Assembly: GCA_019241535.1 (NCBI GenBank)
Contig: JAFAWX010000050.1
Span: 1-36,891 of the forward strand
Direction of reading: 5' to 3'
Length of the DNA: 36,891 bases
From: Acidobacteriota bacterium
GTDB taxonomy: Bacteria > Acidobacteriota > Terriglobia > Terriglobales > Acidobacteriaceae
Made by a program: the position numbers and the translations under genes. The notes beneath the pieces are model-generated. The model searched no databases, was not told where the DNA came from, and saw only the letters and a list, made by a program, of their open reading frames with translations. Shown here in pieces: positions 9,505 to 19,268 of this stretch (positions are counted from its first letter, which is position 1; each line of letters opens with the position of its first letter).

Positions 9505-10982
9505 TGACCCTGATTCAGACAACTGCGGCCTTGCCAGCTGCGCCCGATTATGTGCGCATCCTGCCGGAGATCGTGCTCTCAATTTTCGGTATGGCAATCA
9601 TGCTGCTTGACCCACTCATCGATGAGCGACGCGGGCAGCGACTGCTGGGCGGGGTCGCCCTGGCTGGGTCCCTGGTGGCGGTCGTCGCGACTTTGTTTCA
9701 GGCGCAACAACAGTTCTGGGGCTCGGGCTTTTGGGACATGGTGAAAGTCGACGCCTTCAGCATCTTCTTTCATTTCGTAGTTGCCGCCGTCTTACTGCTG
9801 GTAATTCTCAGCTCTTATGAGTATATGGAGGTGCAGCAGATTCGAGCTGGCGAGTACTACGGATTGCTGCTGTTTGGTGCCGTAGGCATGGACCTGATGT
9901 CCTCGGCCGTAGAGCTGGTGCTGATCTTTATAGCTCTCGAGATCTCTTCGATTTCCACTTACATCCTGGCGGGATTCCGGCGACGGTCGGCGATCAGCAC
10001 CGAATCTTCGGTGAAATACTTTCTCCTGGGATCGTTTGCAACGGCCTTCTTCCTTTACGGTGTTGCCTTGATCTTCGGCGCTACGGGGTCGACCAGCATC
10101 CCTAGAATCAGTGCGGCGCTGACGGAATACATCTCGGGCGGAGGCGGGCCGCTTTTGGCGTATTTGGGTATCGCGCTGATGTTCGTCGGCCTGGGGTTCA
10201 AAGTCGCAGCCGCGCCTTTTCACATCTGGACCCCCGATGTTTATGAGGGCGCCCCGTCACCCGTGGTGGGATTCATGTCCACGGCTCCGAAGGCAGCAGT
10301 TTTTGCCGTGCTCCTGCGCATCATGTTTCAGATCGAGGCGCCCGGCCGCATCTGGCTGATCTGGATTGCTGCCGCGCTCTCGATGACCCTGGGAAATATC
10401 GCCGCTCTGGTGCAGGACAATGTGAAGCGACTGCTGGCCTATTCCTCGATTGCTCATGCCGGCTATCTTCTGGTGGCATTTGCCAGCCTGCCAGAGAATG
10501 GCATACCCGCGGCCATGTTTTATACCGCCTCCTACGCCGCCATGAATGTTGGGGCGTTCGCCGTGGTAGGGCATTTCGCGAGCGCCGGTGAGCGTTACGT
10601 CACGCTCGAAGACTACTCCGGGCTGGGACGGCGCTCGCCCGTTCTGGCCGCCATTCTGACCATTTTTCTGCTCTCGCTGATTGGAATCCCAATTACCGGC
10701 GGGTTCTTTGCTAAGTTCTACGTCTTCAGCGCCGCTCTCCAAGCCAACCTGGTAGGTTTAGCCATTATTGCAGTGGTCAACAGCGCAGTCGCCGCGTACT
10801 ACTACCTGCGCCTGATGGTAGTCATGTACATGCGCGAACCCCGCGATGAATCTCCGGTCCCGGCCATTCCTTCCCGCCTCGGGATTGCGCTCGGCCTCAG
10901 CTTGGCGGCAACGATTTATCTCGGCATCCTGCCCGGTCGCATTCTCGAGTATGCCGCCCGCTCGGTTGCCCTGCTGCGTTGA
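9504..10982 (+). CDS. nuoN: NADH-quinone oxidoreductase subunit N
   Basis: 492 aa with FHIWTPDVYEGAPSPVVGFMSTAPKAAVFAVLLR and VKRLLAYSSIAHAGYLL. Confidence 0.96.
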   Translation: MTLIQTTAALPAAPDYVRILPEIVLSIFGMAIMLLDPLIDERRGQRLLGGVALAGSLVAVVATLFQAQQQFWGSGFWDMVKVDAFSIFFHFVVAAVLLLVILSSYEYMEVQQIRAGEYYGLLLFGAVGMDLMSSAVELVLIFIALEISSISTYILAGFRRRSAISTESSVKYFLLGSFATAFFLYGVALIFGATGSTSIPRISAALTEYISGGGGPLLAYLGIALMFVGLGFKVAAAPFHIWTPDVYEGAPSPVVGFMSTAPKAAVFAVLLRIMFQIEAPGRIWLIWIAAALSMTLGNIAALVQDNVKRLLAYSSIAHAGYLLVAFASLPENGIPAAMFYTASYAAMNVGAFAVVGHFASAGERYVTLEDYSGLGRRSPVLAAILTIFLLSLIGIPITGGFFAKFYVFSAALQANLVGLAIIAVVNSAVAAYYYLRLMVVMYMREPRDESPVPAIPSRLGIALGLSLAATIYLGILPGRILEYAARSVALLR

Positions 10983-11406
10983 GCCCAAGCTGAAGACGGG
11001 AAAAGCTTTGCTCACGGTCTGCCGGGTGGTTCAATGTTCATCGAACGCTGACAATCGGGGGACGCCTGTGAGATTTGAAGCTCTTCATAAACCAGCGCAC
11101 TGGTGATGTGACTCTCGCAGGGCGTGACGGGAAGTTGTTGTTGGTTTAGGAGGAATCGAACAAACCCTACCACCGCACTTCTGAAGCTCCACACAGGCAT
11201 CCGTCGCTTTGGAATCCAACCGCGTATCCCTGTTTTCAAGATGCGACGGGGAAATCCTGATTTGATTTACAAACTTCGTCGAAGACATCTGGCCTGTCGA
11301 AAGGCAGAGGGAACGATGCCCTGATCCTTGCTTGACTCGGCTTTCCCGCCCGGTGCGCTGCTTTCAGCTTCGCCTTGAATTGTTTCAGAATTTTGATTGC
11401 AGTTCT

Positions 11407-12408
11407 TTACTGCACTTCTTTAAGCGGGATTCGCAAAAGCAACCCTCGCTTGTAATCGGTAATCCAGAGCGAACCGAAGCCGATCCGGAGAGAATCTCCA
11501 CCCTTGCCGATCCACTGTCTCACGACCGTGTCCGTGTTCGCGTCAATTCGAGTCAGCGGAACTTCAAAGACTGAAGTCCAGACGGAACCAGCGCCGTAGG
11601 CGATGTCGCCGCCAGTGCCGGGAATGCCCAATTGAACCGTAGCCGTAAGTTTCCGGCTTTTTTCGTCAACGCGGCTGACCGTCCCGTCCCCTTGGTTTAA
11701 CGTCCAAATTGAACCTGCACCCGCGGTGACAAAACGCGGCTTCGATCCCACAGGTATTGACTCTAGTACCCTTCCCGAAGTGGCATCGACAGGCGTAAGA
11801 ACATTGCTTTCGCTTCCGGTGATCCAAACTGTCTCGTCACTAAAGACCGGATTGAAGGAACCGGCAGGAATGTGAAGTTTTTCTTGTACGCTGTTTGTGG
11901 ACGGGTCAACTCGGACTAGGGTTCCATTCTTGTCGGTTACCATCCAGACGCTATCGCCACTTACAACAATGCCGCCTTCGGCGCCTGCTGGTGCGAGCGG
12001 AAGAGTTGCGCTGACCGCGTTTTTTTTGGCGTCGATCCGAACCAGCGCAGGTCTGCTGCCGCAGATTGGAACCCAGATGCTCTCGAAACCGAAAGCAAGA
12101 CCAGAACAAGCCTCGCCGGAGATTCTCACTCGGGCAACAATCTTGTTGCTCTGAGGATCGACTCGGAGCAGGGCGTCCGGTCTCGTGCCCGCGACCCATA
12201 CAGCGCTTTCCGCCACCAGAACCCAGTCCGCTGTCCCCCCGATCTTAATCGTAGCCGAGGGCTTTACCGAAGAATAAGGAACCTGAACTGCTTTGATGCC
12301 CGGTTTGGCCGGGCTCTCAGTCCCTGAGGTTGGTGCGAGCGGGATTGTGAGTGATGCGAGCAGAGGGATTAAGTATTTGCGAGCGTTCGAGATCACAATT
12401 TTGCGCAA
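11407..12408 (-). CDS. Secreted/periplasmic YncE- or Vgb-like beta-propeller protein
   Basis: 333 aa from a TTG start. N-terminal hydrophobic signal-like segment, then repeated units such as SVWMVTDKNGTLVRVDPSTNSV and SIWTLNQGDGTVSRVDEKSRKLTATV typical of YVTN/Vgb-type propellers. Confidence 0.75.
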   Translation of the reverse strand: MRKIVISNARKYLIPLLASLTIPLAPTSGTESPAKPGIKAVQVPYSSVKPSATIKIGGTADWVLVAESAVWVAGTRPDALLRVDPQSNKIVARVRISGEACSGLAFGFESIWVPICGSRPALVRIDAKKNAVSATLPLAPAGAEGGIVVSGDSVWMVTDKNGTLVRVDPSTNSVQEKLHIPAGSFNPVFSDETVWITGSESNVLTPVDATSGRVLESIPVGSKPRFVTAGAGSIWTLNQGDGTVSRVDEKSRKLTATVQLGIPGTGGDIAYGAGSVWTSVFEVPLTRIDANTDTVVRQWIGKGGDSLRIGFGSLWITDYKRGLLLRIPLKEVQ

Positions 12409-12485
12409 TTAAGGTCAAACTCGAGCGGCGGAATTCGGCAACTCCCACCCGGCACGATCCCATTCCTCTGCTCCTCTGAGAAACT

Positions 12486-14405
12486 TCAGCTGTTTGCAAC
12501 CGTCGCCGGCATCTCCGCACTCACCAGCTTCAGCTTCGGCTCGCGCTCAAAGGCCGACATAAGCTCCTTCATCAGCAGGTCGTCCATGTCACTCGCCTTC
12601 TCGAGCTCGACGGGAAAGCGCACGCTGACCTCGATGCCGGAAGCGGTGTAGTGCAGGCGTATCTTGGCGCGCAGCTCGGCCGGGGAAACGGTCAGATTTC
12701 TTTCCATCATCAGGCGTTGCGCCTCGAGGCCCTCGCGGGATTCGGCAAGCGCCCGGTCGACGGAGTGGTTGATCCGCTCCTTCGCCGCATGGTAGTCGGT
12801 GTCGGCGGCCAGAGTCAGTTTGACTTCGTGCCAGATGAAATTCGTGCCTGGAATCTGTTTAAAGACGCCCGCCGTGGGCTGGAAGACGATGGAATTCGAA
12901 AAGGCCACGATGCGGCCGGTCGGCTGGCCATCCCCCGGACCGCTGAGTTCCATGAGATGGATCCGCAGCAGGCCGATGTCAACAACTTCACCCGCCACTC
13001 CCGCAATCTGCACGCGATCCCCAACTCGGATCCCATACTTGCCAATTAAAAAGAAATAGGCGACGGCCGAGAGGATGACGTTCTGCAGAGCCACGGCCAC
13101 CCCGGCCGTGATCAGGCCGGCGAAGGTCACTGCCGATCCCAGCTGTGAGGCGAAAGTTAGCAGAATAATGACGCCCACAGCGAGCCACATCACCACGCGG
13201 CGGAGCAGGAGAAATTGATAACGGCGCCGCACATCGCGCACATAACGAAAGGTTGTCTTTCGCCAGACCTCGCCAATCACCAGAATCACCACGATCAGGG
13301 CGAGCAGTAATCCAACCCGCAGCAGCAGCTGGCGCAGTTCCTCGTGAATCTCGTCCGTGACCGATTCCCGCCAGCTATTGAGCGTGCGTTGATAGATATC
13401 GACCAGAACCAGGATCTTGCTGAGTGGCAGCAGGTCGGCGGAGTTCTGCTTGAACTGCGCCGTAAGCGCGTCCAACTGTTTTTTTTCTTCAACCAGCTGC
13501 GCGGCCGCAGCCGTGTCGGCGGCGGCAAACAGCCGGTCACCCTGGTGGACCAGGTTCTGAAGATAGCCGACCAGTGGGGCGCGCAGCCCCTGCGCGCTCG
13601 AGCTCAATTCCTGCGTGGCGCCGATTTCATCCTCCAGGCTGTGCTTCTTGCCCGAAAGCTGGATCAGGTCGGCCGTCAGCCCCCAGATGCCGGAGGGCTG
13701 CGGCTTCTTTGAAACCGCGTTGTTGGGAGAAGCAACGGTTTGCGCGCTAATTTCCCCCTGGTTGGTTCCAGCAGGCCGGCTCAATGTGGTCGGGACCGAA
13801 CGCGCCAGCTCCTCGATTTGGGCACGCAGCCCCATTCCTCCGGTGCCCGACTGGCTGGTACTCATGAATTCGGCCATGGTTTGAAGAGCGTCGCGTCGTG
13901 CTTGGAGCAGGCCCAGTTCACTCTCGAGTTCTGCGGCCTGCGCCGCCAGCGCCTTTTTTTTCCCGGGAGAAGCGCTCCCGAGCTTTGCCCGAGCGCCTTC
14001 AAGTTCCGTTTCGGTGTCCTGAATCTGTTGTTCTGCCTGCTGTACGAGGCGCGTGAGGCCCACAGTTTGCCCGTTATTCGCCGAAGATGGCTGCAGTGTC
14101 CGCTGCTTTGCTCGCTGCTCGGCTTGCGCCCGCGCATAGTCAAATGCGAGCGGTACGACCTGATCGGCTACCCGGCGATTTTCATCGAAAAAGGTCAAAT
14201 CAGAGGGCTCGGTCGCGAGCTGCTGCTCGACGGCACGCTGCCGGTACCAGGTGATGGTTTGACTCAGGAAATGAACGATCTGGGCGGGCTCGGCACTGGG
14301 AGGACTCAACGGCGATGCCGGACTCGTTTGGGCCGGCCCCCCCGATTCGAGGGCGGAAATCGTCAGAAAAATAGCAATTATTTGAGCTGCTTTCTTAAAG
14401 CGCAT
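12486..14405 (-). CDS. MscS-family mechanosensitive ion channel with a long N-terminal periplasmic coiled-coil domain
   Basis: 639 aa: signal peptide, coil-rich region (QQIQDTETELEGARAKLGS), TM helices, then GLITAGVAVALQNVILSAVAYFFLIGKYGIRVGDRVQIAGVAGEVVDIGLLRIHLMEL, the MscS core. Confidence 0.88.
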   Translation of the reverse strand: MRFKKAAQIIAIFLTISALESGGPAQTSPASPLSPPSAEPAQIVHFLSQTITWYRQRAVEQQLATEPSDLTFFDENRRVADQVVPLAFDYARAQAEQRAKQRTLQPSSANNGQTVGLTRLVQQAEQQIQDTETELEGARAKLGSASPGKKKALAAQAAELESELGLLQARRDALQTMAEFMSTSQSGTGGMGLRAQIEELARSVPTTLSRPAGTNQGEISAQTVASPNNAVSKKPQPSGIWGLTADLIQLSGKKHSLEDEIGATQELSSSAQGLRAPLVGYLQNLVHQGDRLFAAADTAAAAQLVEEKKQLDALTAQFKQNSADLLPLSKILVLVDIYQRTLNSWRESVTDEIHEELRQLLLRVGLLLALIVVILVIGEVWRKTTFRYVRDVRRRYQFLLLRRVVMWLAVGVIILLTFASQLGSAVTFAGLITAGVAVALQNVILSAVAYFFLIGKYGIRVGDRVQIAGVAGEVVDIGLLRIHLMELSGPGDGQPTGRIVAFSNSIVFQPTAGVFKQIPGTNFIWHEVKLTLAADTDYHAAKERINHSVDRALAESREGLEAQRLMMERNLTVSPAELRAKIRLHYTASGIEVSVRFPVELEKASDMDDLLMKELMSAFEREPKLKLVSAEMPATVANS

Positions 14406-14431
14406 ATATGGGCGTCTTCATGCTTGATTTT

Positions 14432-14449
14432 CTCCAGTTTAAACTGGAG
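14432..14449. promoter_or_regulatory. 18-bp perfect palindrome in the divergent intergenic region
   Basis: ctccagttt|aaactggag, a perfect inverted repeat with no spacer, 27 bp upstream of the mscS start codon. Confidence 0.6.
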
Positions 14450-14625
14450 CACCGGAAGAGTTGCCAGCCGCAGAAACCGGGGTCTAAAGCGGTATCGAGG
14501 CGAACGATTCTTCTATTTTTTGCATTATTAACAGAATTAAGGTTAGCTTGAAAGTTACCGGAGGACTTCCCGGCCGGGACGGCGCGTGCCCCGGCCTTTG
14601 GCTCAGTGCTCGTCGGCAGGTTTGG

Positions 14626-15345
14626 ATGACGAATAATAGCTTCAGCGAGAGCGACTCACTCGTGGTGCTGACCAGGCGCGCCTACGGGGTGGCCAGCGCC
14701 GCCGCCCAGACCGCCGCTGATCTTATTTTGGGTGCAAATTCGGGCCTCGAGCAGATTGCAGCGTACGAGCGCCAGCTGGACGAACTGGACCGGGAAATCG
14801 ACGAGCGCCTGGCGACCGAGATTGCCGACGCGCCGCTCCCGCAGGTTCGGGAGAAACTTGCCTGCCTCAAGTGCATGATCGATCTTGAGCGGGTTGGGGA
14901 TCTGCTTCTGTCATTTTCAACCCGCGCCGACACCGTGCGCTCCCGCCTCGACATGCAGGACCTGCGAGACCTCGGCGACATGCTTGCCATTCTTTCCCGC
15001 ATGCTGAGTGACACCGATGCAGCGTTTTCATCACGCGACCATGCCCGCGCACTCGAAGTGCTGCGCGCAGACTGGGAGGTCGATCGCCTGCACAACTTGA
15101 TCGTGATGCGCCACCTGGAGCCGCAATCAGCCTTCGGGGGACCGCACAGCGTGCATGTGATCGGCATGGCCCAGGCGGTCGAACGGGCTGCCGACCACGT
15201 CAAGAACACGGCGGAAGAGGTCTGTCACTTGGTCAGCGGCCATACCGTCCGACACCTGCTGCGATTAAAGGAAAAATCCGCCGAGCAGCTCTATCTGGAG
15301 CACCTTCACCAGCAACATCTCGGGGGCGGAACCCGCGCGGAATGA
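14626..15345 (+). CDS. PhoU-like protein (divergent paralogue of the downstream phoU)
   Basis: From ATG 14626: MTNNSFSESDSLVVLTRRAYGVASAAAQTAADLILG, helical with CMIDLERVGDLLLSFSTRADT and QAVERAADHVKNTAEEVCHLVSG, matching PhoU E/DxxxD-type helices. Located upstream of pstS. Confidence 0.75.
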   Translation: MTNNSFSESDSLVVLTRRAYGVASAAAQTAADLILGANSGLEQIAAYERQLDELDREIDERLATEIADAPLPQVREKLACLKCMIDLERVGDLLLSFSTRADTVRSRLDMQDLRDLGDMLAILSRMLSDTDAAFSSRDHARALEVLRADWEVDRLHNLIVMRHLEPQSAFGGPHSVHVIGMAQAVERAADHVKNTAEEVCHLVSGHTVRHLLRLKEKSAEQLYLEHLHQQHLGGGTRAE

Positions 15346-15350
15346 CGAAT

Positions 15351-15405
15351 TTCCGCAATTGTTAATCCCGGTTTCATCGTCCTTTAACCGCCGGCGCTTT
15401 CTAAT
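15351..15405 (+). promoter_or_regulatory. Candidate PHO box and -10 upstream of pstS
   Basis: Hexamers TTAATC (15362), TTCATC (15373) and TTAACC (15384) at exactly 11-bp spacing, with a weaker TTCCGC at 15351, followed by TCTAAT at 15400. Confidence 0.55.
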
Positions 15406-15439
15406 CGGGCTGAGCCATGCTCATCGAGGAGAACACATT

Positions 15440-16444
15440 TTGAAGAGGTTCCCCGTCTTACTCGTGCTCGTTCTCGCCGTGCTCCCGTCATCGGCTCAGA
15501 TGAAGTTGAACGGTGCCGGCGCCACATTTCCTTATCCGATCTATTCGAAGTGGTTCAGTCAGTACCACCAGCAACATCCCGATATCGAGATCAACTACCA
15601 GTCAATCGGGAGTGGGGGAGGAATTCGCCAAGTGACGGCCGGAACCGTCGACTTTGGCGCCAGCGACGGCCCCATGACCGATCAGCAGCTCAAAGACGCC
15701 AAGCTCAAGATCATCCACCTGCCCACCGTGCTTGGCGCCGTGGTTCCCGCCTACAACATTCCGGGAATTAAGGGTGAGTTAAGGTTCACCTCCGATATCC
15801 TGGCGGGGATCTATCTGGGCAAGATTACCTCCTGGAACGACTCCGCCATTGCTCGGGTTAACTCCGGAGTCTCTCTGCCCAACCAGCCGATCGTGGTGGT
15901 GCACCGATCCGACGGCAGCGGAACGACCTACATTTGGACGGATTACCTGTCGAAAGTAAGCTCCGATTGGAACAGCCAAATAGGAAAAGGGACCTCCGTG
16001 AGGTGGCCCGTAGGTCTTGGTGCCAAGGGGAACGAAGGTGTGGCGGGCATGATCCGCCAGATGGACGGCGCCTTCGGATATATCGAGCTGATTTACGCTC
16101 TTTCCAACAACATTGCGTTTGGATCGGTGAAGAATGCGGCAGGAGATTTCGTCAAGGCCACCCTTGAGTCGACCACCGCGGCCGCCGCGTCGGTAAAGGC
16201 CATGCCGCCGGATTTTCGCGTGTCCATCACCAACGCTCCCGGCAAGAACGCCTACCCCATCTCAAGCTTCACCTGGCTGCTGATTCCTGCCGACTGGAAG
16301 GACAAGAGCAAAGAGAAGGTCATGGTGGATTTCTTGAACTGGATGCTCGATGAAGGCCAGACGATGACCTCACAATTGAACTATGCGCCTCTTCCCGAGG
16401 CTGTCAAGGAGAAGGAGCACGACGCCATAAAGACCATACGTTAG
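15440..16444 (+). CDS. pstS: Phosphate ABC transporter substrate-binding protein
   Basis: TTG start with upstream GAGGAGAA; signal peptide MKRFPVLLVLVLAVLPSSAQ; LNGAGATFPYPIYSKWFSQY, INYQSIGSGGGIRQ and VVVHRSDGSGTTYIWTDYLS are PstS hallmarks. The track start at 15359 is probably too early. Confidence 0.96.
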   Translation: MKRFPVLLVLVLAVLPSSAQMKLNGAGATFPYPIYSKWFSQYHQQHPDIEINYQSIGSGGGIRQVTAGTVDFGASDGPMTDQQLKDAKLKIIHLPTVLGAVVPAYNIPGIKGELRFTSDILAGIYLGKITSWNDSAIARVNSGVSLPNQPIVVVHRSDGSGTTYIWTDYLSKVSSDWNSQIGKGTSVRWPVGLGAKGNEGVAGMIRQMDGAFGYIELIYALSNNIAFGSVKNAAGDFVKATLESTTAAAASVKAMPPDFRVSITNAPGKNAYPISSFTWLLIPADWKDKSKEKVMVDFLNWMLDEGQTMTSQLNYAPLPEAVKEKEHDAIKTIR

Positions 16445-16495
16445 AGCGGAAAAAGCCGGTACGCGACCGGAGCTCTTGCCCGCTCACCCGCTGCG

Positions 16496-16512
16496 TTCAT
16501 CATCTTTTAACA
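16496..16512 (+). promoter_or_regulatory. Candidate PHO-box half-site pair upstream of pstC
   Basis: TTCATC (16496) and TTAACA (16507), 11 bp apart. TTCATC[GA]TC[CT]TTTAAC is shared with the pstS upstream region. Confidence 0.45.
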
Positions 16513-16672
16513 AAGGCGTTGCTAACGTGGAGAGTTACCCGATTACCCTGCCTCCAGCATCGCTGACGGGCAATGGGGGAGCAGGTACATGGGAGCCGCA
16601 CCCGAGAAGCATCTTTCACTTCAAGATCCGCAGGCACCCGGTCTGGGCGGCGGCCGGCGATCCCGGCAAACA

Positions 16673-17665
16673 ATGGATACCTCGGAATCCAAACTGTCGC
16701 TGGTGACAAAGGCAGAGAAAGTTCCTGCCTGGCACAGGTCGGGTTTGAATCTGGATTTTGGCTTCCACGGGTTACTGCTTGCCGCCGCGCTGGCTGTCCT
16801 CGGCATCGTCGCGTTGATCGTCGCGGAACTGATTGTGCGTTCCACTCTAGCCTGGCAGAAGTTCGGACTGCACTTTCTTGCCGGAAGTGAGTGGGACCCG
16901 GTATCAGGCATGTTCGGAGCTCTGCCGTTTATCTATGGGACGCTGGTCTCTTCGGTCATCGCGCTGGTCATTGCCGTGCCGCTGGCGGTCTCAGTCGCCG
17001 TATTCGTAACCGAAATGTGTCCGAAGCTGCTGCGCAAGCCGATTGCCTACGCCACCGAGCTGCTGGCAGCAATTCCCAGCGTGATCTACGGCCTGTGGGC
17101 GATTTTCGTGCTGGTACCGATTTTGCGTGTGTACGTGGATGCTTGGCTAAGGAGGTATTTTGCCTGGACGGGCCTATTCTCCGGTCCCGCCTACGGTGTG
17201 GGAATGCTCGCAGCGGGCACTGTACTGGCCATCATGATCATTCCTATCATCTCTTCAATCACACGCGAGGTGCTGGCGGCCGTGCCACAGCACCAGCGGG
17301 AGGCGGCTCTGGCCTTGGGCGCCACTCGCTGGGAGATGATACGCGTGGCAGTGCTGCGCAACGCCCGCGCAGGCATCACTGGGGCCGTGATTCTTGGCCT
17401 GGGGCGGGCGCTCGGTGAAACCATGGCCGTAACCATGGTGATTGGCAACCGGCCGGAGATCGCAAGATCGCTGTTCGCGCCGGGATATACCATGGCCAGC
17501 GTAATAGCCAATGAGTTCGCCGAGGCTGCCGACGACCTCTACCTGAGCGCCCTGATGGAGGTCGGCCTGGCGCTTTTTCTCGTCACCATCGTGGTGAATA
17601 TTCTTGCCCGGCTGATGATTTGGACGGTCACGCGCGGCCTTCCGGTGAGGGCGCATGCCCAATAA
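16673..17665 (+). CDS. pstC: Phosphate ABC transporter permease PstC
   Basis: ATG 16673 (MDTSESKLSLV...) preferred. AIPSVIYGLWAIFVLVPIL and REAALALGATRWEMIRVAVLRNARAGITGAVILGLGRALGETMAVTMVIGN. Confidence 0.95.
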   Translation: MDTSESKLSLVTKAEKVPAWHRSGLNLDFGFHGLLLAAALAVLGIVALIVAELIVRSTLAWQKFGLHFLAGSEWDPVSGMFGALPFIYGTLVSSVIALVIAVPLAVSVAVFVTEMCPKLLRKPIAYATELLAAIPSVIYGLWAIFVLVPILRVYVDAWLRRYFAWTGLFSGPAYGVGMLAAGTVLAIMIIPIISSITREVLAAVPQHQREAALALGATRWEMIRVAVLRNARAGITGAVILGLGRALGETMAVTMVIGNRPEIARSLFAPGYTMASVIANEFAEAADDLYLSALMEVGLALFLVTIVVNILARLMIWTVTRGLPVRAHAQ

Positions 17666-18512
17666 ATACCGGAAACTTCGTCGCCAACTGATGGATTATT
17701 TCTTCACCGGGCTCGCGGGCAGCTTGTCGGTGGTGGTGGTGGGAGCCCTGGTGGCCATTTTCGCCTACCTGGTTATCCGGGGTGCGGGAGCGCTGAACTT
17801 TTCATTCTTCACCGAGCCTCCCCGGCCGGTAGGCGAGGCTGGCGGAGGCATGGCCAATGGAATCCTAGGCTCGCTGATGATTCTGGCTATCGCTAGCGTG
17901 TTTGGCGTTCCCGTGGGAATTGCGGCGGGAGTATACCTTGCCGAATTCGGGCGCCATCGTTTGGCAAAACTGGTTCGCTTTACCGCCGATGTGCTTAACG
18001 GAGTGCCTTCGATCGTCATTGGGCTGGTCGCTTACGGGCTGGTAGTGATCGAGCAAAGACACTTTTCCGCCTTCGCGGGAGGAGTCGGTCTGGCCATCAT
18101 GATGATCCCGACCGTGACGCGCTCGACGGAGGAAATGCTCCTGCTGGTACCCCAAGCCGTGCGGGAAGCGGCGCTCGGGTTAGGCATTCCGCAATGGCGT
18201 ACTACTGTTTCGATCATCCTGGCTACGGCCCGCTCCGGGATCATTACCGGGGTAATGCTGGCGTTCGCGCGGGTTGCCGGTGAAACGGCTCCGCTGCTTT
18301 TTACCGCCTTCGGCAACCAGTTCTGGAGCTTCAGCCCAGGCCAGCCGATTGCCGCCCTTCCTCTGCAGATTTTTACCTATGCTATTTCGCCCTTTGACGA
18401 GTGGCACCGGCAGGCTTGGGCGGGCGCCCTGGTGCTTGTCATTCTTATTGTGGGGACGACTACAGCCGTGCGCTTCCTGTTCCTCAGGAGTACGCTCGGA
18501 GGAGCCCGCTAG
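17655..18512 (+). CDS. pstA: Phosphate ABC transporter permease PstA
   Basis: NGVPSIVIGLVAYGLVV and REAALGLGIPQWRTTVSIILATARSGIITGVMLAFARVAGETAPLLFTAFGN. Confidence 0.95.
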   Translation: MPNKYRKLRRQLMDYFFTGLAGSLSVVVVGALVAIFAYLVIRGAGALNFSFFTEPPRPVGEAGGGMANGILGSLMILAIASVFGVPVGIAAGVYLAEFGRHRLAKLVRFTADVLNGVPSIVIGLVAYGLVVIEQRHFSAFAGGVGLAIMMIPTVTRSTEEMLLLVPQAVREAALGLGIPQWRTTVSIILATARSGIITGVMLAFARVAGETAPLLFTAFGNQFWSFSPGQPIAALPLQIFTYAISPFDEWHRQAWAGALVLVILIVGTTTAVRFLFLRSTLGGAR

Positions 18513-19268
18513 ATGAGCACCGCCGTTGAGGTGCGCAATCTCAAAGCCTGGTTCGGCCCGACCGAGGCGCTGCACGGTATCGACATGTCCATTGCCTCGA
18601 CTCACGCTACGGCCGTGATCGGGCCCTCCGGATGTGGCAAGTCCACCTTTATTCGCTGCCTCAATCGTATGCACGAAACCAATCCGGAGGCTCGGGCCGA
18701 AGGCGAAGTCAAGATCGGGGGCATGGACATTTATGGTGTGCCGGCTGTTGACGTGCGGCGGCGGGTAGGGATGGTGTTTCAGAAAGCGAATCCATTTCCC
18801 ACCATGTCCATCTATGACAATGTAGCCGCCGGTCTGAAGCTGAACGGGATGCGCGATCGCCGGGTGCTCGATGAGGTTGTCGAGCACTCGCTGCAGCAGG
18901 CGGCGCTGTGGGAAGAAGTCAAGGATGTGCTCAAGAAGAAATCTGGAGCGAGCCTTTCCGGTGGTCAGCAGCAGCGCCTGTGCATTGCGCGCTCCCTGGC
19001 AGTAGATCCGGAGGTGCTGCTGATGGACGAACCGGCTTCGGCTCTCGATCCCATCTCCACCGCCAAAATCGAGGACCTGATCTTCGAGCTGAAACAGAAG
19101 CTCACCATCGTTATTGTGACTCATAATATGCAGCAGGCGTCTCGGGTGGCTGAATTCACGGGATTTTTCCTGATGGGCAGCCTGGTTGAGTTCGATCGCA
19201 CAGAAAAAATCTTCACTAATCCGTCGGACAAGCGAACAGAGGATTACATTACGGGCAGGTTTGGATGA
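18513..19268 (+). CDS. pstB: Phosphate ABC transporter ATP-binding protein
   Basis: Walker [10 protein letters not shown], signature [17 protein letters not shown], Walker [14 protein letters not shown]. Confidence 0.97.
   Translation: MSTAVEVRNLKAWFGPTEALHGIDMSIASTHATAVIGPSGCGKSTFIRCLNRMHETNPEARAEGEVKIGGMDIYGVPAVDVRRRVGMVFQKANPFPTMSIYDNVAAGLKLNGMRDRRVLDEVVEHSLQQAALWEEVKDVLKKKSGASLSGGQQQRLCIARSLAVDPEVLLMDEPASALDPISTAKIEDLIFELKQKLTIVIVTHNMQQASRVAEFTGFFLMGSLVEFDRTEKIFTNPSDKRTEDYITGRFG

Noticed and set aside
11140-11165. tRNA-like T-arm string (minus strand gtttgttcgattcctcc)
   Set aside because: No cloverleaf, anticodon arm or matching acceptor stem could be assembled around it.
10983-11406. 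Small ORFs in the gap between nuoN and the YncE-like gene
   Set aside because: All are short, overlap in several frames and lack a recognisable motif or ribosome-binding site. The gap stays unannotated.
14528-14560. Third PHO box upstream of the PhoU-like gene (TTAACA, TTAAGG, TTAGCT, TTACCG)
   Set aside because: Half-site-like words are present but not at 11-bp spacing, so this was not called.
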